NCBI GenBank assembly: GCA_016713665.1
Contig: JADJOR010000001.1
Location: 496,001-560,000 of the forward strand
Origin: Deltaproteobacteria bacterium
GTDB taxonomy: Bacteria > Myxococcota_A > UBA9160 > UBA4427
Length of the DNA: 64,000 nucleotides
Reading direction: 5' to 3'
Positions 8,609 to 16,444 of this stretch are shown one piece after another. Positions within the stretch are counted from its first letter, which is position 1. Each line of letters begins with the position of its first letter. The position numbers and the translations under genes were made by a program. The notes beneath the pieces are model-generated. The model saw only the letters and a list, made by a program, of their open reading frames with translations, searched no databases and was not told the origin of the DNA.

Positions 8609-8790
8609 GATGAGCTGTCTCCGGCCGTGGGGCGCCGGGGCGATCCGATGGCCCCATGGGGAATGAAGACCGACGGTCTTCGGCGAGCGGAGTCGGATCG
8701 CGCGGCGGGCAGTGCGACGGCGCACGAGACGATACGTTCCCGGTCGATGGGCCGGCTCGAGGGGGTCGGGTCCGACCGGAGAGGGCGCCC

Positions 8791-9363
8791 ATGCGCGAGT
8801 TCGACGACTTCGTCTGCGACTATCAAGCTCGTCTGACGAACGCCCTGCAGCAGATCGATCGAGGGGCGCTCCATTGCGTGCTCGAGGTCCTGCTCGCGCT
8901 TTCGTCCCGGGGCGGAACGCTCTGGGTCGCCGGCAATGGTGGCAGCGCGTCGCTCTCCGATCATACGGCCTGCGACCTCGCGAAGGGCACGCACGCGGAT
9001 GGCCACGCCCCCCTGCGCGCAGTCTCCCTCGCCTCGAACGGCGCCCTCATCACGGCGATCGCGAACGATCTCGCCTACGACCAGGTCTACCGCAAGCAGC
9101 TCGAAATCCAGTTGAGAGAAGGGGATGCGGTGCTCCTGATCAGCGCGAGCGGAAACTCGCCGAACGTGCTCGAGGCCTGTCGTTATGCGCGCAAATGCGC
9201 CGCGCCGACCATCGCCTTCGTGGGATTCCAGGGCGGTGAGCTGGCCCGCCTGGCGGATCACGTGATCCACGTGCCGGTCGAAAACTACGGAATCTCCGAG
9301 GATGTCCACCAGGCGCTGATGCACATCCTCAGCCAGTACATCGCCCACCAACGCCGCGCCTGA
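8791..9363 (+). CDS. SIS domain phosphosugar isomerase, GmhA-like
   Basis: A 190-residue single SIS-domain protein of the GmhA/DiaA family. VAGNGGSASLSDH and ISASGNSPNVLEA are the two phosphosugar-binding loops, and SEDVHQALMHIL matches the C-terminal helix bearing the GmhA active-site His. GmhA converts sedoheptulose-7-phosphate to D-glycero-D-manno-heptose-7-phosphate, the first step of ADP- or GDP-heptose synthesis. The start at 8791 follows a GGAGAGG ribosome site. It is divergent from the GmhB-like phosphatase, supporting a heptose role, but no hldE/hddA/hddC lies in the window. A regulatory DiaA-like role is possible. Confidence 0.85.
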   Translation: MREFDDFVCDYQARLTNALQQIDRGALHCVLEVLLALSSRGGTLWVAGNGGSASLSDHTACDLAKGTHADGHAPLRAVSLASNGALITAIANDLAYDQVYRKQLEIQLREGDAVLLISASGNSPNVLEACRYARKCAAPTIAFVGFQGGELARLADHVIHVPVENYGISEDVHQALMHILSQYIAHQRRA

Positions 9364-9618
9364 GCTCGGCGGGCGCCCGCAGGCCCATGGATCCGCCCGA
9401 TCGGCGATCCGCCGCCCCGCCCCGGCCCGGTCCAGTTCCAGGGAGCCCGGCAGACCCCCGCGCAGCCCGGATGCATCCGGCCTGCAGCGGTGGGCAGGCT
9501 TTTGCCCTTCGTGGTGCGCGGCTTGCCCTCGCGGCCCTCGGCCGGGGCTCTCCGCGCTTCCGTCGGCGGTACCGGTCTTGCACTCCGACCTCCATCGCAT
9601 CCGCGACGAGGACGAGGC

Positions 9619-10452
9619 ATGTATCGGCGATCCGGTCGGGGCGGGTTTCTCGCGTTGCTCGCGCTGATCTCGTGGGCGTCATGGGCGTCGCAGCAGGCGG
9701 GCGCGGCCGAGCAGGCCCCGCTCGACCTCGGCGACCCGACGCCGCGCCGGATCGAGGTCCGCTTCGAGATCTCGCCCGCCGACCAGCCGGGGCGCCTCGA
9801 TACCGCCTGGAGCACACCGCGACCGGGGCTGCTCGAGCCGACCGGCCACGCGGACCGGGTCCGGATCCGGATTCCCGCCCCCGAGATGGAGGCCCACCTG
9901 CGCTCCACCGGGACGGCGGTGATCCCGGGGACGTTCAGCGATTTCGTCTGGATCCTCGATCGCGTCTCGGGCCATGTCGTCGAGGCCGGCCTCGCGGGCC
10001 GGATCCACGAGCGGGTCGGCTTCGGGCCCCTCTCGACCCGGATCGCCGTCGACATCCGGGTCGATATGTCCACCGAGCGGGGGGCTGGATTTCGGACGGC
10101 GCGGGCCCCCTTTGGCATCGAGACCCACGATTTCTGTGCGCCGGGCGACGGCAGCCGGTCCTGCATCGCCGTCGAATCGCATCGCTTCGATCCCCAGCAG
10201 GGCTACGTGAACGCGGTCGGCTTCATTCGCGCCGCGACGCCCATGGCGGAGGTCCGCGCCTTCTCGCCGCTCGGCGAGGTCCGATTCAGCGAGCGGCCGG
10301 CCGAAGCGATCGTCGGGCCGCCGAGGACGACCCGCGAGCGTGACGCGGTATTCTCGCCGGCTACGGGCCCCGATCGCGGGGTCGAGCGAGGGGGGTGGCA
10401 TGGCGAATCGGCAGAGCGGGCCGACGAGCGGACGACGGATCGGAGCGGCTGA
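9619..10452 (+). CDS. Secreted protein of unknown function
   Basis: A 277-residue protein with a clear Sec signal peptide (MYRRSGRGGFLALLALIS, cleavage near AGAAEQ), so it is periplasmic or outer-membrane-associated. The mature part is beta-rich with a pair of cysteines (ETHDFCAPGDGSRSCIA) that could form a disulfide. I recognise no family. The last 40 residues are low-complexity Arg/Glu/Gly-rich and overlap the next gene by 53 bp, so the true end may be shorter if a frameshift is present. The GACGAGGC before the ATG is a weak ribosome site. Confidence 0.6.
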   Translation: MYRRSGRGGFLALLALISWASWASQQAGAAEQAPLDLGDPTPRRIEVRFEISPADQPGRLDTAWSTPRPGLLEPTGHADRVRIRIPAPEMEAHLRSTGTAVIPGTFSDFVWILDRVSGHVVEAGLAGRIHERVGFGPLSTRIAVDIRVDMSTERGAGFRTARAPFGIETHDFCAPGDGSRSCIAVESHRFDPQQGYVNAVGFIRAATPMAEVRAFSPLGEVRFSERPAEAIVGPPRTTRERDAVFSPATGPDRGVERGGWHGESAERADERTTDRSG

Positions 10453-10840
10453 GCGACCGATCGGCCGGCGCGCTTTCGGACGCAGCCTCGTAGGCTGCGT
10501 CTTCTTTTTCCTGACATCGGTTCCCGGGCTCGCCGCCGCGGCGGGCGAGACCATGCACGAGGTGATCTGGGCGCATCCCGATGCCCTCGCCGTGAAGCGC
10601 TTCGTGGTCTTCGTGTCCGCCGTCAAGGGCGATCAGACCGGGGCGCGTCGCGTCGACGTCGGCAAACCGGCGAGTGAGCCGAGCGGAACGGTCCAGGTCT
10701 TCTCGGCGATCGTCCCGATCGGGACGGCCGAGTTCGTCGCCGTGGCCGCCGTCGGATACGACGGGCGCATGGGCGCGCTTTCGAGCTGGAGCGGGGTGCC
10801 CCCGACACGTCCTGGACAGCCGATCGTCATCGAGCCCTGA
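10400..10840 (+). CDS. Exported small protein with fibronectin-III-like fold
   Basis: A 146-residue protein: basic N-terminus, a hydrophobic signal or anchor (about residues 33-48, SLVGCVFFFLTSVPGLAA), then about 90 residues resembling an Fn3 beta-sandwich (VIWAHPDALAVKRFVVFVS ... EFVAVAAVGYDGRMGALSSW). Such domains usually mediate adhesion or binding. The ATG at 10400 follows GAGGGGGG and overlaps the preceding secreted-protein gene by 53 bp, suggesting coupled translation. Function unknown. Confidence 0.6.
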   Translation: MANRQSGPTSGRRIGAAERPIGRRAFGRSLVGCVFFFLTSVPGLAAAAGETMHEVIWAHPDALAVKRFVVFVSAVKGDQTGARRVDVGKPASEPSGTVQVFSAIVPIGTAEFVAVAAVGYDGRMGALSSWSGVPPTRPGQPIVIEP

Positions 10841-10858
10841 AGCACGGCTGCTCCCGAC

Positions 10859-11563
10859 ATGGGACGATCCGACGCAGCGCGCGACGGGCGGCGAACGCGG
10901 GCCGCACGCGCGCTGTGTTGCGCGCTCGCGGTCGCGGCCCTGATCGCAACCGGGCTCGGCGTGGGCGGCTGTGCGAGCGCTCCGCCAAAACGAGCGGCCC
11001 CCTACTACCACGAGGTCGCGCCGGGCGAGAACCTCTACCGCATCGGGCTGCGCTACGGCGTGCCCGCGGCCGAGATCGCCCGGGTCAACGGCATCCACGA
11101 CGTGACCGAGCTTTCGGTCGGGCAGCGCCTGTTGATCCCCGGTCTACGCGGCAGCGCGATCGAGCCCTCGAGGCGGACCCCTCGTTATGCGGGCCCGCTT
11201 CGCTTCACCTGGCCCGTGAAGGGCAGGTTGACCTCGCGCTTCGGACTGCGCGGCAACCGTCCCCACGAAGGCATCGACCTGGGGGCCCCCCACGGCACGC
11301 CGATCTTCGCGGCGGAAGCCGGCCGGGTCATCCACAGCGGCCGCTTCGGAGCCTACGGCAAGGTCGTGATCCTGAAGCACGCCGGCGCCTATCGCTCGGT
11401 CTACGCCCACGCGCGGCAGCTCTTCGTCGAGAAGGGCGACTTCGTCGAGCGCGGTCAGAAGATCGCCGAGGTCGGGGCGACGGGCCGGGCGACCGGTCCC
11501 CATCTCCATTTCGAGATCCGGCGCGGCGAGACCGCCCACGATCCGCTCGTCTATCTACCCTGA
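10859..11563 (+). CDS. LysM and M23 peptidase domain lipoprotein (NlpD/EnvC-like)
   Basis: A 234-residue lipoprotein with a lipobox (VGGCAS near residue 38). A LysM peptidoglycan-binding domain covers about residues 50-95 (YHEVAPGENLYRIGLRYGV, then VGQRLLIPG). The C-terminal M23/LytM metallopeptidase domain has RFGLRGNRPHEGIDLGAPHG with the zinc ligands His and Asp and the HLHFEIR motif, so the zinc site looks intact. NlpD homologues often act as amidase activators and lack these ligands; this one may be an active endopeptidase. Convergent with the GGDEF-EAL gene. Confidence 0.92.
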   Translation: MGRSDAARDGRRTRAARALCCALAVAALIATGLGVGGCASAPPKRAAPYYHEVAPGENLYRIGLRYGVPAAEIARVNGIHDVTELSVGQRLLIPGLRGSAIEPSRRTPRYAGPLRFTWPVKGRLTSRFGLRGNRPHEGIDLGAPHGTPIFAAEAGRVIHSGRFGAYGKVVILKHAGAYRSVYAHARQLFVEKGDFVERGQKIAEVGATGRATGPHLHFEIRRGETAHDPLVYLP

Positions 11564-11655
11564 CTACCCGGACTACCCCGAGCGAGGCATCCGATCGGGC
11601 GGACCCGGGAGCTCGACGCACCCGCGCGCAGCCTGGGCCGACCGGGCCGACGGGT

Positions 11656-13731
11656 TCAGGCGCAGCCGATCCGGGCCCGGAAGTCGTCGGCGCTGAGCGC
11701 GCCCGAGAACAGATACCCCTGCATCTCGAAGCAGCCGTGCTTCAGCAGGAACTCCGCCTGATCGGCGTGGGAGACGCCCTCGGCCACCGGGTGCAGCGAG
11801 AGGTCCTGGGCCATCCGGATCACGTTCGCCAGCAGCTGGCTGCCCTCGCCATCCGGCGCGACGGTCTCGATCAGTCGCCGGTCGAGCTTCAAGACGTCGA
11901 TCGGCTGGCTCATCAGGACGGCCAGCGGCGAATAACCCTTGCCGAAGCTGTCGAGCACGATGCGCACCCCGATCCGCCGGAGCTCATCGAGGACCTGAGA
12001 GGCCTGCGAGTCCTCGCGCAGGAGCAGGGTCTCGGTGATCTCGAGATCGAGGCGCTCCGGCGGGAAGCCGGTCTGCTTCAGGGTCTCGACTACGGCGGTG
12101 AAGACGTCGTCCTGCTGGAACTGGATGGGCGATACGTTGACCGAGAGACGGAAGCCCTCGGGCCGGCTGCCGACCCAGAACGCGGCTTCCTTGCAGGCCT
12201 GCATCAGGGCCCAGCGACCGAGCGTCGTGATGTAGCCCGTCTCCTCGGCGATCTGGGTCAGCTCGGCGGCGTGAACCCGGCCGACGCTCGGCGAGTTCCA
12301 GCGCATGAGCGCCTCGGCACCGATCGTCTCCCCCGTCCGCTGGTCGATCCGCGGCTGGTAGAGCAGCACGATCTCGCCCCGGTCGAGGGCCATGCGCAGC
12401 TCGTGCTCGAGGGAGAGGCGCCGAACCTTGCCATCCTCCATCGCCTTCGCGAAGAATCGGAAGCCGCCGCCCGCCGCCTTCGCCGAATAGAGCGCGGCGT
12501 CCGCCCGCTTGCGCAGCTCGTCGGCGCTGCGTCCGTCGTCCGGGTAGACGGCGATGCCCAGACTCGCGGAGGGCGTGAGCGTCTGGCCCAGGATCTCGAC
12601 GGGCTCGCGGATCGCGGCGAGCATGCGCTTGGCGACGAGCTCCGCGTCGCCCGGGCCGTGGATGCCCGAGAGGAGAACGGTGAACTCGTCGCCGCCGAGG
12701 CGCGAGACGCGCACGTCGGAGGCGGAGCGATCCTGGTCGATGCAGACCAGGTCCTGGGCGCGCACCGCATCGGACAAGCGGGCCGCGACGATGCGCAGCA
12801 GCTGATCGCCGGCGTCGTGGCCGAGGGTGTCGTTGATCAGCTTGAAGCGATCGAGGTCGACGTAGATCAGACCGAGCTGGTTGCGCTCGCGTTTCGCGCG
12901 TCCGAGGGCGCTCGCCAGGCAGTCGTCGAAATAACGTCGATTGCCGAGCCCCGTGAGCTCGTCGATCCGGGAGCGGGCCTCCGCCTCCGCGAGCTTCTCC
13001 ATGTGCTCCGTCGTGTCTTCGCAGACGCCGAAGACCCAGGACGGATGGCCGGTCTCGGAGGGCCCGAAGGCACGACCCCGGGCGCGGAAATGACGTTGTC
13101 GACCGGCCGAGTCGGTCAAGCGGACGGGCAGGCAGAAGGGCGTGCCCGAGCGGGCGGCCTCGAAGAGGGTGCCCGCGAAGATCGCCCGGTCGTCCGAGTG
13201 CATCCGATCGAGCAGCGAGCCCGGCGCCATGGCCGCGGTCGGTACCGGCAGCCCGAGGAGCTGACGCAGCTGGGGCGAGGGCCGGAAGGTCCCGGTGTCG
13301 GGGCGGAAGTCGAAGTAGATGAGGTCCGTCGTGGACTCGAGGCGCTGGAGCGTCGCGGCCGAGCTCTTGAGCTCCTCGAAGCGGTGCCAACGCGCCAGCA
13401 CGGCGCGGATGTGATCGGAAACCCGGCCGTATTCGAGGGTCGCGGGCAGGAGCTCGAAGACGTGGTGATCGATGGCGGGATGGCCGGACTCGCTCGCCGC
13501 GGTATGCAGGACGACCGCCGGAATCGAGGGATGGCGCTGTGCGATCTCGAGACAGGTCGCCGTCAGTCCGGGCCCGCCCTGTCCGGGCAGGAGCAGGATC
13601 ACCATCGTGCTGGAGACGACCTCGTTCCGGACGCAGAAGCCGGCCCCGTCGAGCGCCCGCGTCAGCTCGGCGCCGCGGAGATCGTCGGTGGCGGCCAGAA
13701 TGGCGATCTCGATCTTCCGCTCCTCGGCCAT
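11656..13731 (-). CDS. GGDEF-EAL protein with REC-like and PAS-like sensor domains
   Basis: A 691-residue cyclic-di-GMP signalling protein. Residues 1-110 look like a receiver-type alpha/beta domain without a clear phospho-Asp context, 125-235 resemble a PAS/PAC sensor, 245-420 are a GGDEF domain with intact RLGGDEF, and 440-690 an EAL domain. EAL residues are mostly present (GAEALMRW, NVSPIQFQ, LEITETLL, LKLDRRLI, PVAEGV, MQGYLF), but the metal-binding DDFG motif reads DSFGKGYSP, losing the second Asp. It may therefore synthesise or sense c-di-GMP rather than degrade it. The start at 13731 follows GGGGAG; an in-frame extension upstream is unsupported. Confidence 0.9.
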   Translation of the reverse strand: MAEERKIEIAILAATDDLRGAELTRALDGAGFCVRNEVVSSTMVILLLPGQGGPGLTATCLEIAQRHPSIPAVVLHTAASESGHPAIDHHVFELLPATLEYGRVSDHIRAVLARWHRFEELKSSAATLQRLESTTDLIYFDFRPDTGTFRPSPQLRQLLGLPVPTAAMAPGSLLDRMHSDDRAIFAGTLFEAARSGTPFCLPVRLTDSAGRQRHFRARGRAFGPSETGHPSWVFGVCEDTTEHMEKLAEAEARSRIDELTGLGNRRYFDDCLASALGRAKRERNQLGLIYVDLDRFKLINDTLGHDAGDQLLRIVAARLSDAVRAQDLVCIDQDRSASDVRVSRLGGDEFTVLLSGIHGPGDAELVAKRMLAAIREPVEILGQTLTPSASLGIAVYPDDGRSADELRKRADAALYSAKAAGGGFRFFAKAMEDGKVRRLSLEHELRMALDRGEIVLLYQPRIDQRTGETIGAEALMRWNSPSVGRVHAAELTQIAEETGYITTLGRWALMQACKEAAFWVGSRPEGFRLSVNVSPIQFQQDDVFTAVVETLKQTGFPPERLDLEITETLLLREDSQASQVLDELRRIGVRIVLDSFGKGYSPLAVLMSQPIDVLKLDRRLIETVAPDGEGSQLLANVIRMAQDLSLHPVAEGVSHADQAEFLLKHGCFEMQGYLFSGALSADDFRARIGCA

Positions 13732-14001
13732 GCTCTCCCCGCGCACCGTGTCCTTCACGTTGCTCCGCGTATCGGTCGCGATGCGCTTCGGCTGAGCGCC
13801 GAGATCGCGATCTCCGGACATCAACCGACGTGGACGAGCCTCGAGGGGTCGCGTCGCGCACGGATCTGCCGGCGGGCTGCACCGCCGGCGCGACTCGGAT
13901 CGCTGGACGGTCGGAGAACCGCGCGCGCCCGGCCATCCGTTGGGTCCGAGCGCGGAGCAGGGTGGCTCGACGGCCGAGGCTGGCCCCATGGGGTTCGCTG
14001 C

Positions 14002-14007
14002 TAGACT
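14002..14007 (+). promoter_or_regulatory. Possible -10 element for tRNA-Arg
   Basis: TAGACT sits 8 bases before the tRNA and matches the sigma70 -10 consensus at four of six positions. No good -35 hexamer is seen at the right distance, so confidence is low. Confidence 0.3.
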
Positions 14008-14015
14008 GCGCCGGA

Positions 14016-14091
14016 GCCCCCGTAGCTCAGAGGACAGAGCGTCGGTTTCCTAAACCGTGCGTCGCAGGTTCGAGTCCTGCCGGGGGCACCA
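14016..14091 (+). tRNA. tRNA-Arg (anticodon CCT)
   Basis: A complete 76-base cloverleaf: acceptor GCCCCCG pairs with CGGGGGC, D-arm GCTC...GAGC, anticodon loop TTCCTAA giving anticodon CCT, T-arm GCAGG-TTCGAGT-CCTGC, discriminator A and an encoded CCA. It reads AGG codons. The LLM oxidoreductase gene begins 29 bases downstream. Confidence 0.95.
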
Positions 14092-14119
14092 TCGACGAAT
14101 CGATCAGGGAAGCGAAACG

Positions 14120-15142
14120 ATGTTGAAGGTGACGGCGACGATGGGCGCGGACATGAAGCTGCGGGACGTGGCCGCCCACGCTCGTCGCGTCGAGTCGCTC
14201 GGCTACGACATGCTGTCCGTGCCGGAGGCGGTCCACGACGGGATGCTTTCTTCCTTCGCGGCCCTCTCCGCGACGACGACGCTGCAGGTCGGAACCGGCG
14301 TGCTCGTCGCCTTCGCGCGCAGCCCGATGCTCGCTGCCCAGGGCGCCTGGGATCTGCAGGCCTTCTCGGGCGGGCGATTCCAGCTCGGGCTCGGCACCCA
14401 GGTCAAGGGCAACGTCGTCGGACGCTTCGGCATGCCGTGGAGCGCGCCGGCGGCGCGGCTTCGGGACTACGTCGGCGCCGTGCGTGCCTGCTTCGAGACC
14501 TTCCAGAACGGGACGCCGCTCGACTTCCGCAGCGAGTCCTACACGCTCAATCGCATGCAGCCCTTCTTCAATCCGGGACCGCTCGATTGTCCCGCGCCGA
14601 CGATCATGATGGGCGCGGTCGGGCCCATCATGACGCGGACGGTGGGCGAGGTCGGGGACGCGATCCAGACGCATCCGACGAATAGCGAGCCTCGCTATCT
14701 GCGGGACGTGACGCGGCCTGCGCTGGAGGAGGGCGTCAAGCGAGCCGGGCGCAACCTCAGGATCGAGCTCGTCGCGGGGCCGCTGGTCGCGACCGGAGCG
14801 ACCCGGGCCGAGGTCGAGGAGGAGATCCGGGAGGCCCGCAAGAGCCTCGTCTTCACGCTCTCGACCCCCGCCTACTGGCCCGCCCTCGAATACCACGGCT
14901 GGCGCCACGTCGGCGAGGCGCTCCTCGCCTGCACCCGCGAGGGGCGCTGGCAGGACATGGACGCGCTCGTCACGGAGGAGATCCAGCGAACCTTCGTGCC
15001 CGCCGGAACCTACGACGAGATCGCCGACGTGCTCCGCGCCCAGTACGACGGGATCGCCGAGCGGATCCTGTTTCCCGTACCCCGGGATCCCAGGAACGAT
15101 GCCGCCGCCCGTCGTGCGATCGAGCGACTGCGCGCGCGCTGA
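14120..15142 (+). CDS. F420-dependent LLM class oxidoreductase (TIGR03617-like)
   Basis: A 340-residue luciferase-like monooxygenase-fold enzyme, the usual length for F420-dependent members that oxidise or reduce small substrates using coenzyme F420. The N-terminus (VTATMGADMKL, ARRVESLGYDMLSVPEA), TTTLQVGTGVLVAFARSPM and GGRFQLGLGTQVKGN are typical. The TIGR03617 assignment is by pattern memory. The start at 14120 lies just after the tRNA. It begins a tightly packed run with two amidohydrolases and a BKACE-like enzyme (stop-start TGATG with the next frame), so a shared degradative pathway is likely; the substrate is unknown. Confidence 0.88.
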   Translation: MLKVTATMGADMKLRDVAAHARRVESLGYDMLSVPEAVHDGMLSSFAALSATTTLQVGTGVLVAFARSPMLAAQGAWDLQAFSGGRFQLGLGTQVKGNVVGRFGMPWSAPAARLRDYVGAVRACFETFQNGTPLDFRSESYTLNRMQPFFNPGPLDCPAPTIMMGAVGPIMTRTVGEVGDAIQTHPTNSEPRYLRDVTRPALEEGVKRAGRNLRIELVAGPLVATGATRAEVEEEIREARKSLVFTLSTPAYWPALEYHGWRHVGEALLACTREGRWQDMDALVTEEIQRTFVPAGTYDEIADVLRAQYDGIAERILFPVPRDPRNDAAARRAIERLRAR

Positions 15143-15171
15143 TGACCCCGCGAACCGAGAAGGAGCTCCAC

Positions 15172-16371
15172 GTGTCCGCCACGCCCCTCGACCCCGCTCT
15201 CTTCCTCCCCGATCCGATCGCCCGCGACGTCCGCTACACGATCATCTCCGTCGACGACCACGTCGTCGAGCCGCCGCACGTCTTCGAGCGCTACCTCCCG
15301 AAGGCGCTGCGCGAGCGGGGGCCGCGCATCGTCGAGACGCCGGAGGGCCACGAGGTCTGGGCCTTCGACGGCGGCTACCACACCCAGGTCGGCATGAACG
15401 CCGTCGCCGGGCGGCGCCCCGAGACGGTGAAGCTCGAGCCCTTCCGCTTCGAGCAGATGCGCCCCGGTTGCTACGACGCCGAGGCCCGCATCCGGGACAT
15501 GGATCTCGGCGGCATCTGGGCGCAGCTCAATTTCCCCTCCTCGATCACCGGCTTCTGCGGCCGCCACTTCGCCGCCGCCAAGGACCGCGAGCTCGGCCAC
15601 GCCTGCGTGAAGGCCTGGAACGACTGGATCTACGAAGAGTGGTTCAAGCCGTTCCCGGAGCGCGTGATCCCGAATGCGATCACCTACCTGACCGACCCGG
15701 AGCTCGCCGCCGCGGAGATCCGCCGCAACGCCGAGCGCGGCTTCACCTCGGTCACCTTCCCGGAGCGGCCCCACGCCGTCGGCATGCCGAATCTCTGGGA
15801 TCGCAAGCACTGGGACCCGATCCTCCAGGCCTGCGTCGACACGGACACCGTGATCTCGCTCCACGTGGGCTCTTCGGGCATGTACCCCGTGCCGGAGGGA
15901 GCGCCGTCGCTCCAGCTCGGCGCGACCATGTTCGGCCAGCTCTCGCTCGCCGCCTGCGCCGAATGGCTCTGGAGCGAGTATCCGCTGCGGCATCCGAAGC
16001 TCAAGATCGCGATGTCGGAGGGCGGGATCGGCTGGGTCGCGATGCTGCTCGATCGCCTCGACAACATCATCGACCGCTCGGGCTACGGGCTCGGCTGGCC
16101 GGTCCGACCCGCCGACGTGCTGAAGCGCAACTTCTGGTTCTGCACCCTCGACGACCCGTCGACGATCGAGACGCGCCACCGCATCGGCGTCGACCACGTC
16201 CTCTACGAGACGGACTACCCCCACGGCGACGGCACCTGGCCCGACAGCCAGGAGGTGATCGCGAAGTTCTGGGGCCACATCCCGAATCGCGAGATCCGCA
16301 TGATGTGCAGCGAGAACGCGGCGCGGCTCTTCCGCCATCCGCTGCCGAAGGTCGTGCTGCCCCGGGATTGA
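15172..16371 (+). CDS. Amidohydrolase family 2 protein (ACMSD-like)
   Basis: A 399-residue metal-dependent hydrolase or decarboxylase of the amidohydrolase-2 superfamily. Visible features are ISVDDHVVEPPHVF (D-x-H type motif), SLHVGSSG, MSEGGIGWV and YETDYPHGDGTWPDS (late metal Asp/His region), as in ACMSD-type enzymes often found in aromatic and terpenoid catabolism. GTG at 15172 is chosen because AAGGAG lies 6 bases upstream; an ATG at 15142 overlaps the previous stop (TGATG) and adds ten residues. Second gene of the catabolic run. Confidence 0.88.
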   Translation: MSATPLDPALFLPDPIARDVRYTIISVDDHVVEPPHVFERYLPKALRERGPRIVETPEGHEVWAFDGGYHTQVGMNAVAGRRPETVKLEPFRFEQMRPGCYDAEARIRDMDLGGIWAQLNFPSSITGFCGRHFAAAKDRELGHACVKAWNDWIYEEWFKPFPERVIPNAITYLTDPELAAAEIRRNAERGFTSVTFPERPHAVGMPNLWDRKHWDPILQACVDTDTVISLHVGSSGMYPVPEGAPSLQLGATMFGQLSLAACAEWLWSEYPLRHPKLKIAMSEGGIGWVAMLLDRLDNIIDRSGYGLGWPVRPADVLKRNFWFCTLDDPSTIETRHRIGVDHVLYETDYPHGDGTWPDSQEVIAKFWGHIPNREIRMMCSENAARLFRHPLPKVVLPRD

Positions 16372-16444
16372 GGCGTGTGTTGCGCAGGGTCGAACGCCAG
16401 GACGGTCACCAGGTCGAGAACCAGGACGAGAAAGGACGGACGCC

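Noticed and set aside
10915..14004. 1029-codon plus-strand open frame across the M23 and GGDEF-EAL genes
   Set aside because: Arg/Glu/Gly-rich noise frame antisense to a clear GGDEF-EAL protein.
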